Shown: positions 1 to 7,727 of the stretch, piece by piece | Numbering within the stretch: the stretch's first letter is position 1 | How the letters are laid out: every line of letters begins with the position of its first letter | Assembly (NCBI GenBank): GCA_031262125.1 | Contig: JAISII010000102.1 | Location: 1-12,582 of the forward strand | DNA length: 12,582 nt | Reading direction: 5' to 3' | Source of the DNA: Oscillospiraceae bacterium | GTDB taxonomy: Bacteria; Bacillota; Clostridia; Oscillospirales; Acutalibacteraceae | Translations under genes and position numbers: made by a program | Notes under the pieces: model-generated | What the model saw: the letters and a program-made list of their open reading frames with translations, nothing else | Told to the model about the DNA's origin: nothing | Databases searched by the model: none

Positions 1-3000
1 GAAGCATACGGTCTTTATGCACGTATTTGCCACACCTACGGTAACGGTGCACCGTCAAGTACAGGTTATGCTTACTATCAATCCGATTACGGTGCAATCT
101 CGAACTTTAAAAATATGCCGGAAGACGGATGGGTTTATATCACTCATAACTTGACTTCATACTCTTATGATTCCTCAACTCGATTTGACCCATATAAACT
201 TTACCATTCTAACCCAATAAATGACTATTTTCCTGCATTTTTGCAGTTCTTTGCAAATACAGACGATATGGAAGCAGAATTGTTGACAATCTATATCGAT
301 GACATTACCTTGGATTACAGCGATGTAGTTGAAGACAGAAATCCTCCCGTTATATCTGCTCCCCAGGTTGCTGTTGGTGCAAACGATTTTACTGCACTAA
401 ACGGGCAGACAGTTACTAACAATAACGTAGGATTTGCAGCAACAATTGCCGAAAACACAACAAAAACCAACTTTACAGGGCTTGACTACACCACAGCTAA
501 AATTTATATCGACGGTGCAGATGTGTCCGGCAAAACAGGTTTTTCGGCTGCCGGTTCTACAATCTCTTTGGGTAACCTTTACCTCTCAAACGGTGAGCAT
601 AGAGTAACCTTTGAAATTGCAGACAAACAAGGCAACAACACAAGATTAACAAAAACAATTACTGTTGACGGCGATGCTGATAACTATCCGGTTTGGCTTG
701 ACGGCTACAACAACAGCGGTGAATTGGCAGAAAACGGCTCGATATATTACCTTGATATTGGTGCCGATTATATTTCGCAAATTGACACTGTAACTGCCAA
801 GCTCAAGCTTAACACAGCACACACATTCGAGTTTGACCACATCTGGGCTGATGACGGTGTAACTTTTACATACGATTATGACCAGCTTACAAACACTATT
901 ACACTTAACATTACAAACGTTGACTCTTCTAAGAGAGATGGCACTCTTGTAAGTGTTCCCGTACGTGTTTGGGAGTGGAACGAAGAAATTACAGGCAGCA
1001 CTAAAGCAAAACAATTTGCTACAAACAACAACCCGATTGTACGTATTCAGGCAGAAATTGTTGAAGGCAATGTAACCTTTAAAGAAGGCGTGCTAAGCAA
1101 CGATTATCTTACAGGCTTCTATAGCAAAGTTGACGTAGCCACAAAAATCAACGACATTGTTAACCCGTGGCATACTCATGCACCTTATGCAGTACCCGAT
1201 GTTGCACCCAACTGCACAGAAAGCGGCTACACAGGGCGTACATATTGCGACGGCTGCGAATCCATAATGGATTGGGGCACAACAGTACCCGCAAAAGGGC
1301 ACACATATGATTTTGATGAAGACGGCGATTTGCGGTGCGTAGATTGCGGCGATTGGTTTAGCGGAATATATGACGGCGACGGCTTGCTGTATGTTGACGG
1401 CGTTGTTGCAGACGGTTGGTCGGGCAATTATTGCTACTCCAACGGTGCAACCTTAGTTGGCATTCAAAAAGTAGAAGCTCCCGACGGTTCGGGCGAGTTC
1501 TATTACAACTTCGGCGACAACGGCGAATGTGAAGGTCAAGCTAAATACACAGGCCTTATCTACATCAAATCCGGCGATACTTATCAATATGCCTTAGCAG
1601 GCACATTAACAAACGGCTGGGTTATGATTGGCGAAGATTGGTACTATTTTGACACAACCACAAATAACGCAGCAAGCGGCACAGTAAACGTAGGCGGTAT
1701 CGACTTTGAGTTTGAAACAAACGGCAAACTTACGCAAGGCGTTTGGTTACACACTCTCTTTGGCGAAAGATATTACTATGGACCCGATTATTACAAAAAG
1801 AATTGGCAAACCATCGACGGCAAAGATTATTATTTTGAAAATGAAGTTTGCCTAGCAGGTGGTTACCAGCAAATACGCAGTTGGGATAATCAGTGCGTTT
1901 GGTATTACTTTAACGAGGACGGCAGCTGCGACAGAACAGCCGAAATCCCCGACGGGTTCTATACCGACCGCAACGGCTTGGGCTATTCGAAAGACGGAAT
2001 TGGTTACACCGGTTTGCAGGAAATTGACGGAGACTGGTACTACTTTGACCATCGTGGATATGCTCTAATTGGCACTTTTGCCGGCAGACTTTTCGGTGAA
2101 GATTATAAAGGTTACACAGGCTTGTTAGATAAAGCCGGCGTGCTTTATTACTATGAAGACGGTGTAGCCGGTCCGTATGGCTTGCTTGAATTAGACGATG
2201 ATTATTATTTTGTTAATTGGGGCGGCGTAATTGCAACCAATGGTTCTTACTATGCTTCGGCAACAAACTGCGACCTTCCTATTGGCACATATACATTTGA
2301 CGAAGACGGCAAAGCTCTTAACGGCGTTTACGATGGTATCCTTTATATTAACGGCGATACTGCAGGTAAAGGTTTATATAAAGTAGGCGACGATTACTAT
2401 CTCTCCAATTGGGGCGGAGTGCTTGAAACCGACGGCAGATACCATGTAGCAACAACCTATTGCGATATATCGGCAGGCAGGTCGTACTATTTTGGAGCAG
2501 ACGGCAAAATGCTTAACGGTGTTGTAGAAACCGACGGCAAACTTTACCTTTACATTAACGGTGATACAACAAGAAACGGTTTATATAAAGTAGGCGACGA
2601 TTACTACCTATCCGATTGGGGCGGTTTGCTTAAAACTGACGGCAGATACCATGTAGCAACAACCAACTGTGATATACCGGCAGGCAGGTCGTACTATTTC
2701 GGAGCAGACGGCAAAATGCTTAACGGCATTTACGACGGTATCCTTTATATTAACGGCGATACTACGAGTAAAGGTTTATTCAAAATAGGCGACGATTACT
2801 ATCTCTCCTATTGGGGCGGCGTAATTTTCACAGACGGCAGATACCATGTAGATACAACCTATTGTGATATACCGGCAGGCAGGTCGTACTATTTCGGAGC
2901 AGACGGCAAAATGCTTAACGGTGTTGTAGAAACCGACGGCACACTTTACCTTTATATTAATGGCGATACAACAAGAAGCGGTTTATATAAAGTTGGCGAC

Positions 3001-3522
3001 GATTACTACCTTTCCAATTGGGGTGGCGTGCTTAAAACCGACGGCACATACTATGCAAGTGCAACCTATTGCGATTTGCCGATAGGCAACTATATTATAG
3101 GTGCAGATGGCAAAATGCTTAACGGCATTTACGACGGTATCCTTTATATTAACGGCGATACAACAAGAAGCGGTTTATATAAAGTAGGCGACGATTACTA
3201 CCTCTCTGATTGGGGCGGCGTGCTTAAAACCGATGGCACATATTATGCAAGTGCAACCTATTGCGATTTGCCGATAGGCAACTATACAGTAGGTGCCGAT
3301 GGCAAAGTGCTTGACGGGTTTGTAACAAAAACCGATGGTATTTATTTGTACCAAAACGGTGCAACAGCACCGATAGGTCTGATTGAAATTGATGGTAGTT
3401 ATTACTATGTTTATTGGGGTGGCAAGCTGATTACAAGCCAAACTTTCCATGCAACGGTAACAAACGGACTTTCAATACCAAAGAGTTACAAATTTGATGC
3501 AACCGGAAAAATCATAGGCTGA
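1..3522 (+). CDS. Large secreted surface protein with Ig/cohesin-like modules and cell-wall-binding-type repeats (5' partial)
   Basis: The frame is open from base 1 to a TGA at 3520-3522, so the start lies upstream; the ATG at 115 is internal. The 1173 visible codons form a mosaic. About nt 300-660 reads like Ig-like beta-sandwich repeats (motif NGEHRVTFEIADKQGN). About nt 690-1150 resembles a cohesin-like module, opening with the motif YPVWLDGYNN. A Cys-rich block follows at about 1207-1365 with four CxxC-type pairs or near pairs (TYCDGC, RCVDCGDW). From about 1366 to the end are aromatic/Gly repeats of the choline/cell-wall-binding type (GEDWYYFD, IDGDWYYFD, VGDDYYLSNWGG). No LPXTG sorting motif or C-terminal membrane helix is visible, so attachment through the repeats is the likely mode. 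This suggests a cell-surface or extracellular protein of adhesin or glycan-binding type. No catalytic domain is visible in this part, and the true function is unknown. Confidence 0.88.
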   Translation, partial: EAYGLYARICHTYGNGAPSSTGYAYYQSDYGAISNFKNMPEDGWVYITHNLTSYSYDSSTRFDPYKLYHSNPINDYFPAFLQFFANTDDMEAELLTIYIDDITLDYSDVVEDRNPPVISAPQVAVGANDFTALNGQTVTNNNVGFAATIAENTTKTNFTGLDYTTAKIYIDGADVSGKTGFSAAGSTISLGNLYLSNGEHRVTFEIADKQGNNTRLTKTITVDGDADNYPVWLDGYNNSGELAENGSIYYLDIGADYISQIDTVTAKLKLNTAHTFEFDHIWADDGVTFTYDYDQLTNTITLNITNVDSSKRDGTLVSVPVRVWEWNEEITGSTKAKQFATNNNPIVRIQAEIVEGNVTFKEGVLSNDYLTGFYSKVDVATKINDIVNPWHTHAPYAVPDVAPNCTESGYTGRTYCDGCESIMDWGTTVPAKGHTYDFDEDGDLRCVDCGDWFSGIYDGDGLLYVDGVVADGWSGNYCYSNGATLVGIQKVEAPDGSGEFYYNFGDNGECEGQAKYTGLIYIKSGDTYQYALAGTLTNGWVMIGEDWYYFDTTTNNAASGTVNVGGIDFEFETNGKLTQGVWLHTLFGERYYYGPDYYKKNWQTIDGKDYYFENEVCLAGGYQQIRSWDNQCVWYYFNEDGSCDRTAEIPDGFYTDRNGLGYSKDGIGYTGLQEIDGDWYYFDHRGYALIGTFAGRLFGEDYKGYTGLLDKAGVLYYYEDGVAGPYGLLELDDDYYFVNWGGVIATNGSYYASATNCDLPIGTYTFDEDGKALNGVYDGILYINGDTAGKGLYKVGDDYYLSNWGGVLETDGRYHVATTYCDISAGRSYYFGADGKMLNGVVETDGKLYLYINGDTTRNGLYKVGDDYYLSDWGGLLKTDGRYHVATTNCDIPAGRSYYFGADGKMLNGIYDGILYINGDTTSKGLFKIGDDYYLSYWGGVIFTDGRYHVDTTYCDIPAGRSYYFGADGKMLNGVVETDGTLYLYINGDTTRSGLYKVGDDYYLSNWGGVLKTDGTYYASATYCDLPIGNYIIGADGKMLNGIYDGILYINGDTTRSGLYKVGDDYYLSDWGGVLKTDGTYYASATYCDLPIGNYTVGADGKVLDGFVTKTDGIYLYQNGATAPIGLIEIDGSYYYVYWGGKLITSQTFHATVTNGLSIPKSYKFDATGKIIG
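2106..3519 (+). repeat. Seven tandem ~65-residue coding repeats, two alternating forms
   Basis: Within the surface protein, the unit boundaries are about 2106-2325, 2326-2520, 2521-2727, 2728-2922, 2923-3126, 3127-3318 and 3319-3519. Units 2-6 are highly similar at the DNA level, sharing runs such as 'aaagtaggcgacgattacta' and 'gacggcaaaatgcttaacgg'. Units 2, 4 and 6 open with YDGILYINGDT; units 3 and 5 open with VVETDG-LYLYINGDT, four residues longer. This gives an A-B-A-B-A pattern, as if a two-unit block had been duplicated. The first and last units are more diverged. Each unit carries GDDYYLS-WGG and a Cys-Asp pair (YCD or NCD). Such arrays commonly expand and contract by slippage or recombination. 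Confidence 0.9.
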
Positions 3523-3557
3523 TAACAGTAATATGATTTTACATTAAGCTAAAGTTA

Positions 3558-3596
3558 ATAATCACTCAGCCGGCATTTAGTCGGTTGAGTGATTAT
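3558..3596 (+). terminator. Hairpin after the surface-protein gene
   Basis: A 15-bp stem (3558-3572 with 3582-3596, one G-T wobble) encloses a 9-nt loop, 35 nt after the TGA of the surface protein. There is no clear U-run after the stem (gtgtttg), so it may be an imperfect intrinsic terminator or an RNA-stabilising hairpin. It separates the surface-protein transcript from the flippase gene. Confidence 0.6.
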
Positions 3597-3691
3597 GTGT
3601 TTGAGCAAATGCAAACAGAGTTATTGGGTTTTGCAAAACAAACGGTAGCCCCCAAAAAAATTATTAGAAAGCTTTTATTGTGGTGTGAGAT

Positions 3692-5002
3692 TTGAGAAAA
3701 AAACAGGTTTTTAACAATGCAAAGTGGATAATCATATGTAAAATAATACAATCTTTGTTGCAGCTTGTAATTGGTATGTTGTGTGCCCGTTATTTGGGAC
3801 CTTCCAATTATGGCTTAATTAACTATGCAACTGCAATTGTATCTTTTGCTGTTCCGATAATGAGGCTTGGCTTTGACGGCACATTGGTTAATGAACTGAT
3901 TGAACACCCCGAAAAAGAAGGTGCTATTATGGGTACCTCTTTGGCAATGACACTATGCAGTGCTATTGTTTGCTGTTTTGGTGTAAATGCTTTCGCTTAT
4001 TTTGCAAATGCAGATGATTTCACTACATTTATTGTTTGCTTACTGTTCAGCTTGGTGCTTATATTTACCGCATTAGAAACAATACAATATTGGTTTCAAT
4101 ACAAATTAATCTCAAAATATTCTTCTATTGTTATGCTCATTTCTTACACCATTGCTTCCGGTTATCGTGTGTTTCTGCTTGTTACAGAAAAAAGTGTGCA
4201 ATGGTTTGCATTAACAAATTCTCTCGACATTGGCATAATCGCTATAGTTTTAATTATTATTTACTTTAAAAGGGGTGCACAGCCTTTTAGTTTTTCGTTT
4301 AGCCTTGGCAAAAAAATGCTTGCAAGAAGCAAACATTTTATTTTGGCATCACTACTAATACATATTTTGCAAAATATAGATCGCATAATGCTTACATCTA
4401 TAAAAGGAAATGCGGAAACCGGTTTTTTCTCGGCTGCGGTTACCACAGCAGCATTGGCACAGTTTGTTTATGTAGCGATTATTGACTCTTATCGTCCCTT
4501 GATTTTTTCTAATAAAAACACTAACATTGCTGCATACGAAAAAAACATTTCCGGGCTGTATTGTATTATTACATATATGGCAATAGCACAGGGGATTGTG
4601 TTTACCGTTTTTGCACCTTTAATTATTAACATATTGTACGGTGCAGAATATTCCGCAGCCATACCTGTTTTGCAAGTACTTGTGTGGTACATTGCCTTTT
4701 CTATAATGGGCGGAGTAAGAAACATTTGGCTTTTAGCCGAAGAAAAGCAAAAATACCTATGGCGTATAAATTTGTTCGGAGTAGTGGCAAATATAGTGAT
4801 GAATATTGTATTGATACCGAATTTGGGAGCTATAGGTGCGGCAATTGCTTCGCTTGCAACTCAAATGTTCATTAATTTTGGTTTGGGTTTTGTTATGAAG
4901 CCCATCAGAAGTAACAATGTGCTTATGCTAAAAGGTCTTTCGCCTAAGTTTGCCTATAATTTTTTTAAAGCCACGGCACTTCAACTGCTAAAAAAACATT
5001 GA
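3692..5002 (+). CDS. Wzx-type polysaccharide/oligosaccharide flippase (MOP superfamily)
   Basis: This is an integral membrane protein of 436 residues, with about 12 hydrophobic helices visible along its length. The N-terminus carries the family's typical sequence: an amphipathic start, then ARYLGPSNYGLINYATAIVS and a PIMRLGFDGTLVNEL segment. A later NIDRIML segment and the C-terminal NLGAIGAAIASLATQ are also typical of Wzx/RfbX flippases. These proteins move undecaprenyl-linked saccharide units across the cytoplasmic membrane for capsule, teichoic-acid-like or exopolysaccharide assembly. The start is TTG at 3692, directly after an in-frame TGA (3686-3688). The next in-frame ATG would delete part of the first helix. 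The Shine-Dalgarno sequence is weak. No glycosyltransferase neighbours are visible, so its substrate is unknown. It is slightly short for the family but appears intact. Confidence 0.88.
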   Translation: MRKKQVFNNAKWIIICKIIQSLLQLVIGMLCARYLGPSNYGLINYATAIVSFAVPIMRLGFDGTLVNELIEHPEKEGAIMGTSLAMTLCSAIVCCFGVNAFAYFANADDFTTFIVCLLFSLVLIFTALETIQYWFQYKLISKYSSIVMLISYTIASGYRVFLLVTEKSVQWFALTNSLDIGIIAIVLIIIYFKRGAQPFSFSFSLGKKMLARSKHFILASLLIHILQNIDRIMLTSIKGNAETGFFSAAVTTAALAQFVYVAIIDSYRPLIFSNKNTNIAAYEKNISGLYCIITYMAIAQGIVFTVFAPLIINILYGAEYSAAIPVLQVLVWYIAFSIMGGVRNIWLLAEEKQKYLWRINLFGVVANIVMNIVLIPNLGAIGAAIASLATQMFINFGLGFVMKPIRSNNVLMLKGLSPKFAYNFFKATALQLLKKH

Positions 5003-5121
5003 CATAATGCGTCTAACGTGCTAAAATAAACACTGTCAGATTAAAGGTTTGCTTGCTTTGTTATTTCGCAAGCGGGCAACATAGCAAGGTCGCACGCCTT
5101 GAGCCGGAATTTGATAAACAT

Positions 5122-5197
5122 AGGGGTATAGCTCAGTTGGTAGAGCAGCGGTCTCCAAAACCGCGTGCCGAGGGTTCAAGTCCTTCTGCCCCTGCCA
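5122..5197 (+). tRNA. tRNA-Trp (anticodon CCA)
   Basis: This is a 76-nt cloverleaf. The acceptor stem 5122-5128 pairs with 5187-5193, with one T-G pair. The D arm starts GCTC at 5131. The anticodon stem 5148-5152/5160-5164 holds the loop CTCCAAA, with anticodon CCA at 5155-5157. The T arm carries TTCAAGT. The discriminator is G at 5194, followed by an encoded CCA (5195-5197). Anticodon CCA reads UGG (Trp). It lies alone, 119 nt after the flippase and 8 nt before a palindromic repeat. Confidence 0.96.
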
Positions 5198-5204
5198 AAT
5201 ATGC

Positions 5205-5373
5205 GGCTGTCGCCGCAGTGAAAATTGAACATTGAACAGTTAATAATGAACAATATAGATTATAACCGCAAATCCAGTGCCGCATATTTGTATTGTTCAT
5301 TGTTCATTAGCACAAAGTGCGGCTTCATTATTCAATATTCACTAAAAAGCATCTTTTTCGTCAGATGATTTCA
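5205..5373 (+). repeat. Dispersed palindromic repeat, copy A
   Basis: This 169-bp segment is about 85% identical by eye to 9733-9903, in the same orientation. It is itself an imperfect palindrome: agtgaaaattgaa near the left pairs with ttcaatattcact near the right, and aatgaacaata pairs with tattgttcatt around the centre. It could fold into a long hairpin as RNA. It has no coding potential. It starts 8 nt after the tRNA-Trp 3' end. The structure suggests a non-autonomous MITE- or REP-like element. Together with the three signals annotated below, it accounts for the gene-free stretch 5198-5549. Confidence 0.75.
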
Positions 5374-5404
5374 CGTCGGAGCAAAGTTCGCTTTGCTCCG
5401 ACGT
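5373..5404 (+). terminator. Perfect 14-bp hairpin with TTCG tetraloop
   Basis: Bases 5373-5386 pair perfectly with 5391-5404 around a TTCG loop, one of the most stable tetraloops. It abuts repeat copy A, and a hairpin terminator occupies the equivalent place after copy B. The downstream run ctttat is only weakly T-rich. It may end the tRNA-Trp transcript or be a structural end of the repeat element. Confidence 0.55.
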
Positions 5405-5442
5405 CTTTATGAATAGAGACGCCAATCGCCCGAATACCCGCG

Positions 5443-5457
5443 ATAACGTACCTTTTT
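5443..5457 (+). repeat. Inverted-repeat motif, left copy
   Basis: ATAACGTACCTTTTT occurs here, and its exact reverse complement lies at 9651-9665. Weaker matching extends about 8-12 nt on either side. The pair brackets the recombinase, aminotransferase, NUDIX and permease genes, so it could mark the ends of a mobile segment or be two family members of a short repeat. Confidence 0.5.
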
Positions 5458-5464
5458 CAAGGCA

Positions 5465-5509
5465 CAAAAAATAGGGGCAAGACCGCGTATTTCACGCAAT
5501 CCTGCCCCT
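5465..5509 (-). terminator. Intrinsic terminator of the recombinase remnant
   Basis: Read on the minus strand, a stem starting AGGGGCA (5509 leftward) closes with TGCCCCT (to 5473). It has extra GCG/CGC pairs inside and is followed by ATTTTTTG. This is a classic hairpin plus U-run, 40 nt after the recombinase stop codon. Confidence 0.65.
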
Positions 5510-5515
5510 CAAATG

Positions 5516-5554
5516 ATTAGCGGCACGGGCTACCTTCCAGCCTGTGCCGCTAAT
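5516..5554. repeat. 16-bp inverted repeat overlapping the recombinase stop
   Basis: Bases 5516-5531 are complementary to 5539-5554, with one mismatch and a 7-nt loop. The TAG stop of the recombinase (5550-5552) lies in the right arm. It could be a recombinase-related site or the upper part of a double terminator with the hairpin at 5465-5509. Confidence 0.5.
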
Positions 5555-6431
5555 TTGTGCTATCCACCTCACCTATGATGTTATAGATTATCTTGACCGT
5601 CTGGTGCTTCACCCCGTCTATACGCTCTAATTTGCCGACGATAATCCGATCAATGAACGCCGCCACAATTTCATGCGTGAGCTCCGTCATATCCGTATAC
5701 TTCCGTACAAGGGCGATAAACCTGTCCGCACTCTGCGCCTTGTCGGTCTCGGCGGATATTTCCGCCTTGAGAGCAGCCGCCCTGTCGGATAATTCTCGCT
5801 GCTCCGCCTCGTATTCGGAGAGCATTTTCATGAACCGTCCCGCCGGAAGCATACCCTTTATTTTATCCTCATACAGGCCGGATATGATACGGTCTATCTC
5901 GCCTATGCGCCTTTCTGCCGTGATACATTCTTTTTGAGCCGCCTTGATTGCTTTGGCCTCCGCACTGCCTAATTTGTGGGACACCATTTCTACGAACTCT
6001 TTTTCACTCGCTTTGGCAAGCGCGGTAATTCGCTGCAAATCTTCGAGAACCAGAGTCTCAATATTCTGACGTATGATACGGTGCTATTTGCAGTCAAAGG
6101 TGTTTCGGTAACGACTGCAATTATAGAATTCCCGATGTTTCGGCAAATCCTTGTAGCGTGTAATATGCAGTTTAGCATTACAGTCACTGCAATAGAGAAA
6201 CCCATTCAGCGGGCCCATTTCACCCGCGCTTGTCGGGCGGCGTTTGCCGTGCTGTCGGAGCTTTTGTACCATATCCCACGTCTCGCGGTCAATAACGGCT
6301 TCGTGCGTGTTTTCCGTCACAATCCAGTCCTCTTTTGGAATATGGATTGTCCGCTTGTCCTTGTAGGAGCGAGAGGTTGTTTTCATACTAACCGTATGCC
6401 CCAGATAATCCATACGGTCGAGAATATCCTT
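5550..6431 (-). pseudogene. Large serine recombinase remnant (TndX/Pin-like, C-terminal part)
   Basis: Read right to left, the remnant begins inside the recombinase domain (ILDRMDYLGHTV, then SYKDKRTIHIPKEDW and ENTHEAVIDRETWD). It continues through a zinc ribbon (YCSDCNAKL...YNCS...DC, about 6085-6200), a coiled-coil region, and a DUF4368-type end (IDRIIVGKLERIDG). The reading frame is one, but TAG at 6084-6086 interrupts it, followed in frame by HRIIRQNIETLVLEDLQR. A Ser codon TCG could have mutated to TAG. The N-terminal resolvase catalytic domain with its nucleophilic Ser, about 200 residues, is absent; homology stops at about 6431, where an aminotransferase begins on the other strand. 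Intact relatives are about 500-560 residues and move conjugative or mobilizable elements of Firmicutes. The region is visibly GC-richer than its surroundings, consistent with foreign origin. It cannot be catalytically active. Confidence 0.85.
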
Positions 6432-6436
6432 GTGAT

Positions 6437-7252
6437 ATGGATATTTTACGTAGTATAGCCGATGAATATAATATTCTATTGTTAGAAGACTGTTCACATG
6501 CACATGGCGCCTCGTATATGGGTAAAAAATGCGGGGAATGGGGTGATGTCGCTGTATTCAGTCTGCAAGGGAACAAGATCATCACAGGTGGAGAAGGTGG
6601 CATTCTCATTACGAACAATATAGATATATTTGAGAAAGCGATTTTTCTGGGACACTACAATAAGCGTTGCAAACAGCAGATTCGAACAAGTAGTGAATTA
6701 TATAATTATGCAATTACCGGTAAAGGCTTGAAATTAAGGGCGCATCCATTGGCCGTTCGTTTGGCATATGAACAATTTAAGAATATAGACCAAATTATAA
6801 TGCAAAAACAAATATTTGCAAACAGGATAATGGCAGCACTTAATGATATTCCATGCATTGAAATTCAAAAACCGAAATCGTCCGCGCAAAACAGTTGGTA
6901 TGCTATGATTTTTCGATATACGGGAGATCGATTATATGGAGTCTCGAGAGAGCTGTTCGTAGAAGCTTTGATAGCAGAGGGAGCAGTTGAAGCTGATATA
7001 CCTAATTCTACTTGCCCTGTAGTTTCTCTCGAATTTTTTAAAACCCCTGAGTTTTTATTTCCTTGTATTGAACATAGGAATGATGTTTCTATTGATGATT
7101 ATCCACATGCTACAGATTTCTATAATTCAATTTTTAAGATTCCAGTATGGTTTGATCCATTTGATTCAAATATTGTTGATGACTACATTTCAGCATTTCA
7201 TAAAGTATGTAAAAACATGGGAGAATTATCGAATTTTGAAAGGCGTAAATAA
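6437..7252 (+). CDS. DegT/DnrJ/EryC1/StrS-family aminotransferase, N-terminally truncated
   Basis: This matches the central and C-terminal parts of the PLP-dependent sugar aminotransferase family, which converts NDP-keto-sugars to amino sugars in the cytoplasm. The fragment shows the PLP-ring Asp in LLEDCSHAHGA (D18 from the ATG) and the Schiff-base Lys in FSLQGNKIITGGEGG (K47). Family members have about 370-430 residues. Only 271 are encoded from the ATG at 6437, and homology (P-C-D-M-D) starts at about 6428, so roughly 125 N-terminal residues are missing. In frame, a stop lies at 6389-6391 with no other start between, and there is no Shine-Dalgarno before the ATG. The upstream side is the recombinase remnant. 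It is probably a broken gene, unless the junction is an assembly error. The next gene starts 2 nt after its stop, indicating an operon. Confidence 0.82.
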   Translation: MDILRSIADEYNILLLEDCSHAHGASYMGKKCGEWGDVAVFSLQGNKIITGGEGGILITNNIDIFEKAIFLGHYNKRCKQQIRTSSELYNYAITGKGLKLRAHPLAVRLAYEQFKNIDQIIMQKQIFANRIMAALNDIPCIEIQKPKSSAQNSWYAMIFRYTGDRLYGVSRELFVEALIAEGAVEADIPNSTCPVVSLEFFKTPEFLFPCIEHRNDVSIDDYPHATDFYNSIFKIPVWFDPFDSNIVDDYISAFHKVCKNMGELSNFERRK

Positions 7253-7253
7253 C

Positions 7254-7727
7254 ATGAACATCTATGATAAATTGTCTATCGCTGCTTTTACAGATAATAT
7301 TAAACAGGTAACGGTTGGTTGTATTGTATATTCATTTAGTAAAGGAATTCTTCTTCTGAAAAGAAAACCAGATGATTTTCTTGGAAACATTTATGAAATT
7401 CCAGGAGGAAAGGTTGAGGTTGATGAGACAATACCTTGTGCTATTGATAGAGAATTAAAAGAAGAAACAGGCTATGATTTAATTTCAATTATACGTTATG
7501 TTGACTTTTTTGATTACTTGTCTGCAAAAAACAAGAAAAGCAGGCAGTTTAATTTTTATATTGAGACAGATTATTCCATTGATCCTATTTTAAGCGAGCA
7601 TGTGGCACATATATGGCTTCCAATTAAAATGATTTCTGAAACCAGTCTTGTTACAAATGAGTTAAAGAAAACACTGATAAAATTTAGCGATATTTTAAGG
7701 TGTGATTATTATGACAAAAAAGAATGA
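7254..7727 (+). CDS. NUDIX hydrolase (MutT-like)
   Basis: The 157-residue protein has a perfect Nudix box at residues 52-74 (G52, E58, R66-E67, E70-E71, G73). This binds divalent metal and hydrolyses a nucleoside diphosphate linked to some group X, in the cytoplasm. The sequence before the box (LLLKRKPDDFLGNIYEIPGGK) is typical of MutT/8-oxo-dGTPase-like members, but the true substrate could be a nucleoside triphosphate, an NDP-sugar or another nucleotide. The start is the ATG at 7254, with AAAGG 10 nt upstream. It begins 2 nt after the aminotransferase stop and overlaps the permease by 17 nt, so translation is probably coupled. The operon context with a nucleobase permease suggests a nucleotide-related job; this is inference. 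Confidence 0.9.
   Translation: MNIYDKLSIAAFTDNIKQVTVGCIVYSFSKGILLLKRKPDDFLGNIYEIPGGKVEVDETIPCAIDRELKEETGYDLISIIRYVDFFDYLSAKNKKSRQFNFYIETDYSIDPILSEHVAHIWLPIKMISETSLVTNELKKTLIKFSDILRCDYYDKKE

Noticed and set aside
115..117. ATG as the start of the surface protein
   Set aside because: The frame stays open to base 1 with sensible sequence and there is no RBS before the ATG, so the gene is cut by the window edge.
2326..3318. CRISPR-like regular DNA repeats
   Set aside because: The units are about 195-207 bp, fully coding and in frame, so they are protein repeats.
5053..5235. 60-residue plus-strand ORF
   Set aside because: It runs through the tRNA-Trp gene and into the palindromic repeat, so it is incidental.
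5976..6458. 160-residue plus-strand ORF over the recombinase
   Set aside because: The minus strand carries clear recombinase homology through the same bases, so the plus-strand frame is a shadow.
7068..7253. N-terminal extension of the NUDIX ORF
   Set aside because: It overlaps the aminotransferase in another frame and its translation is low-complexity. The ATG at 7254 has an RBS and gives a standard-size NUDIX protein.
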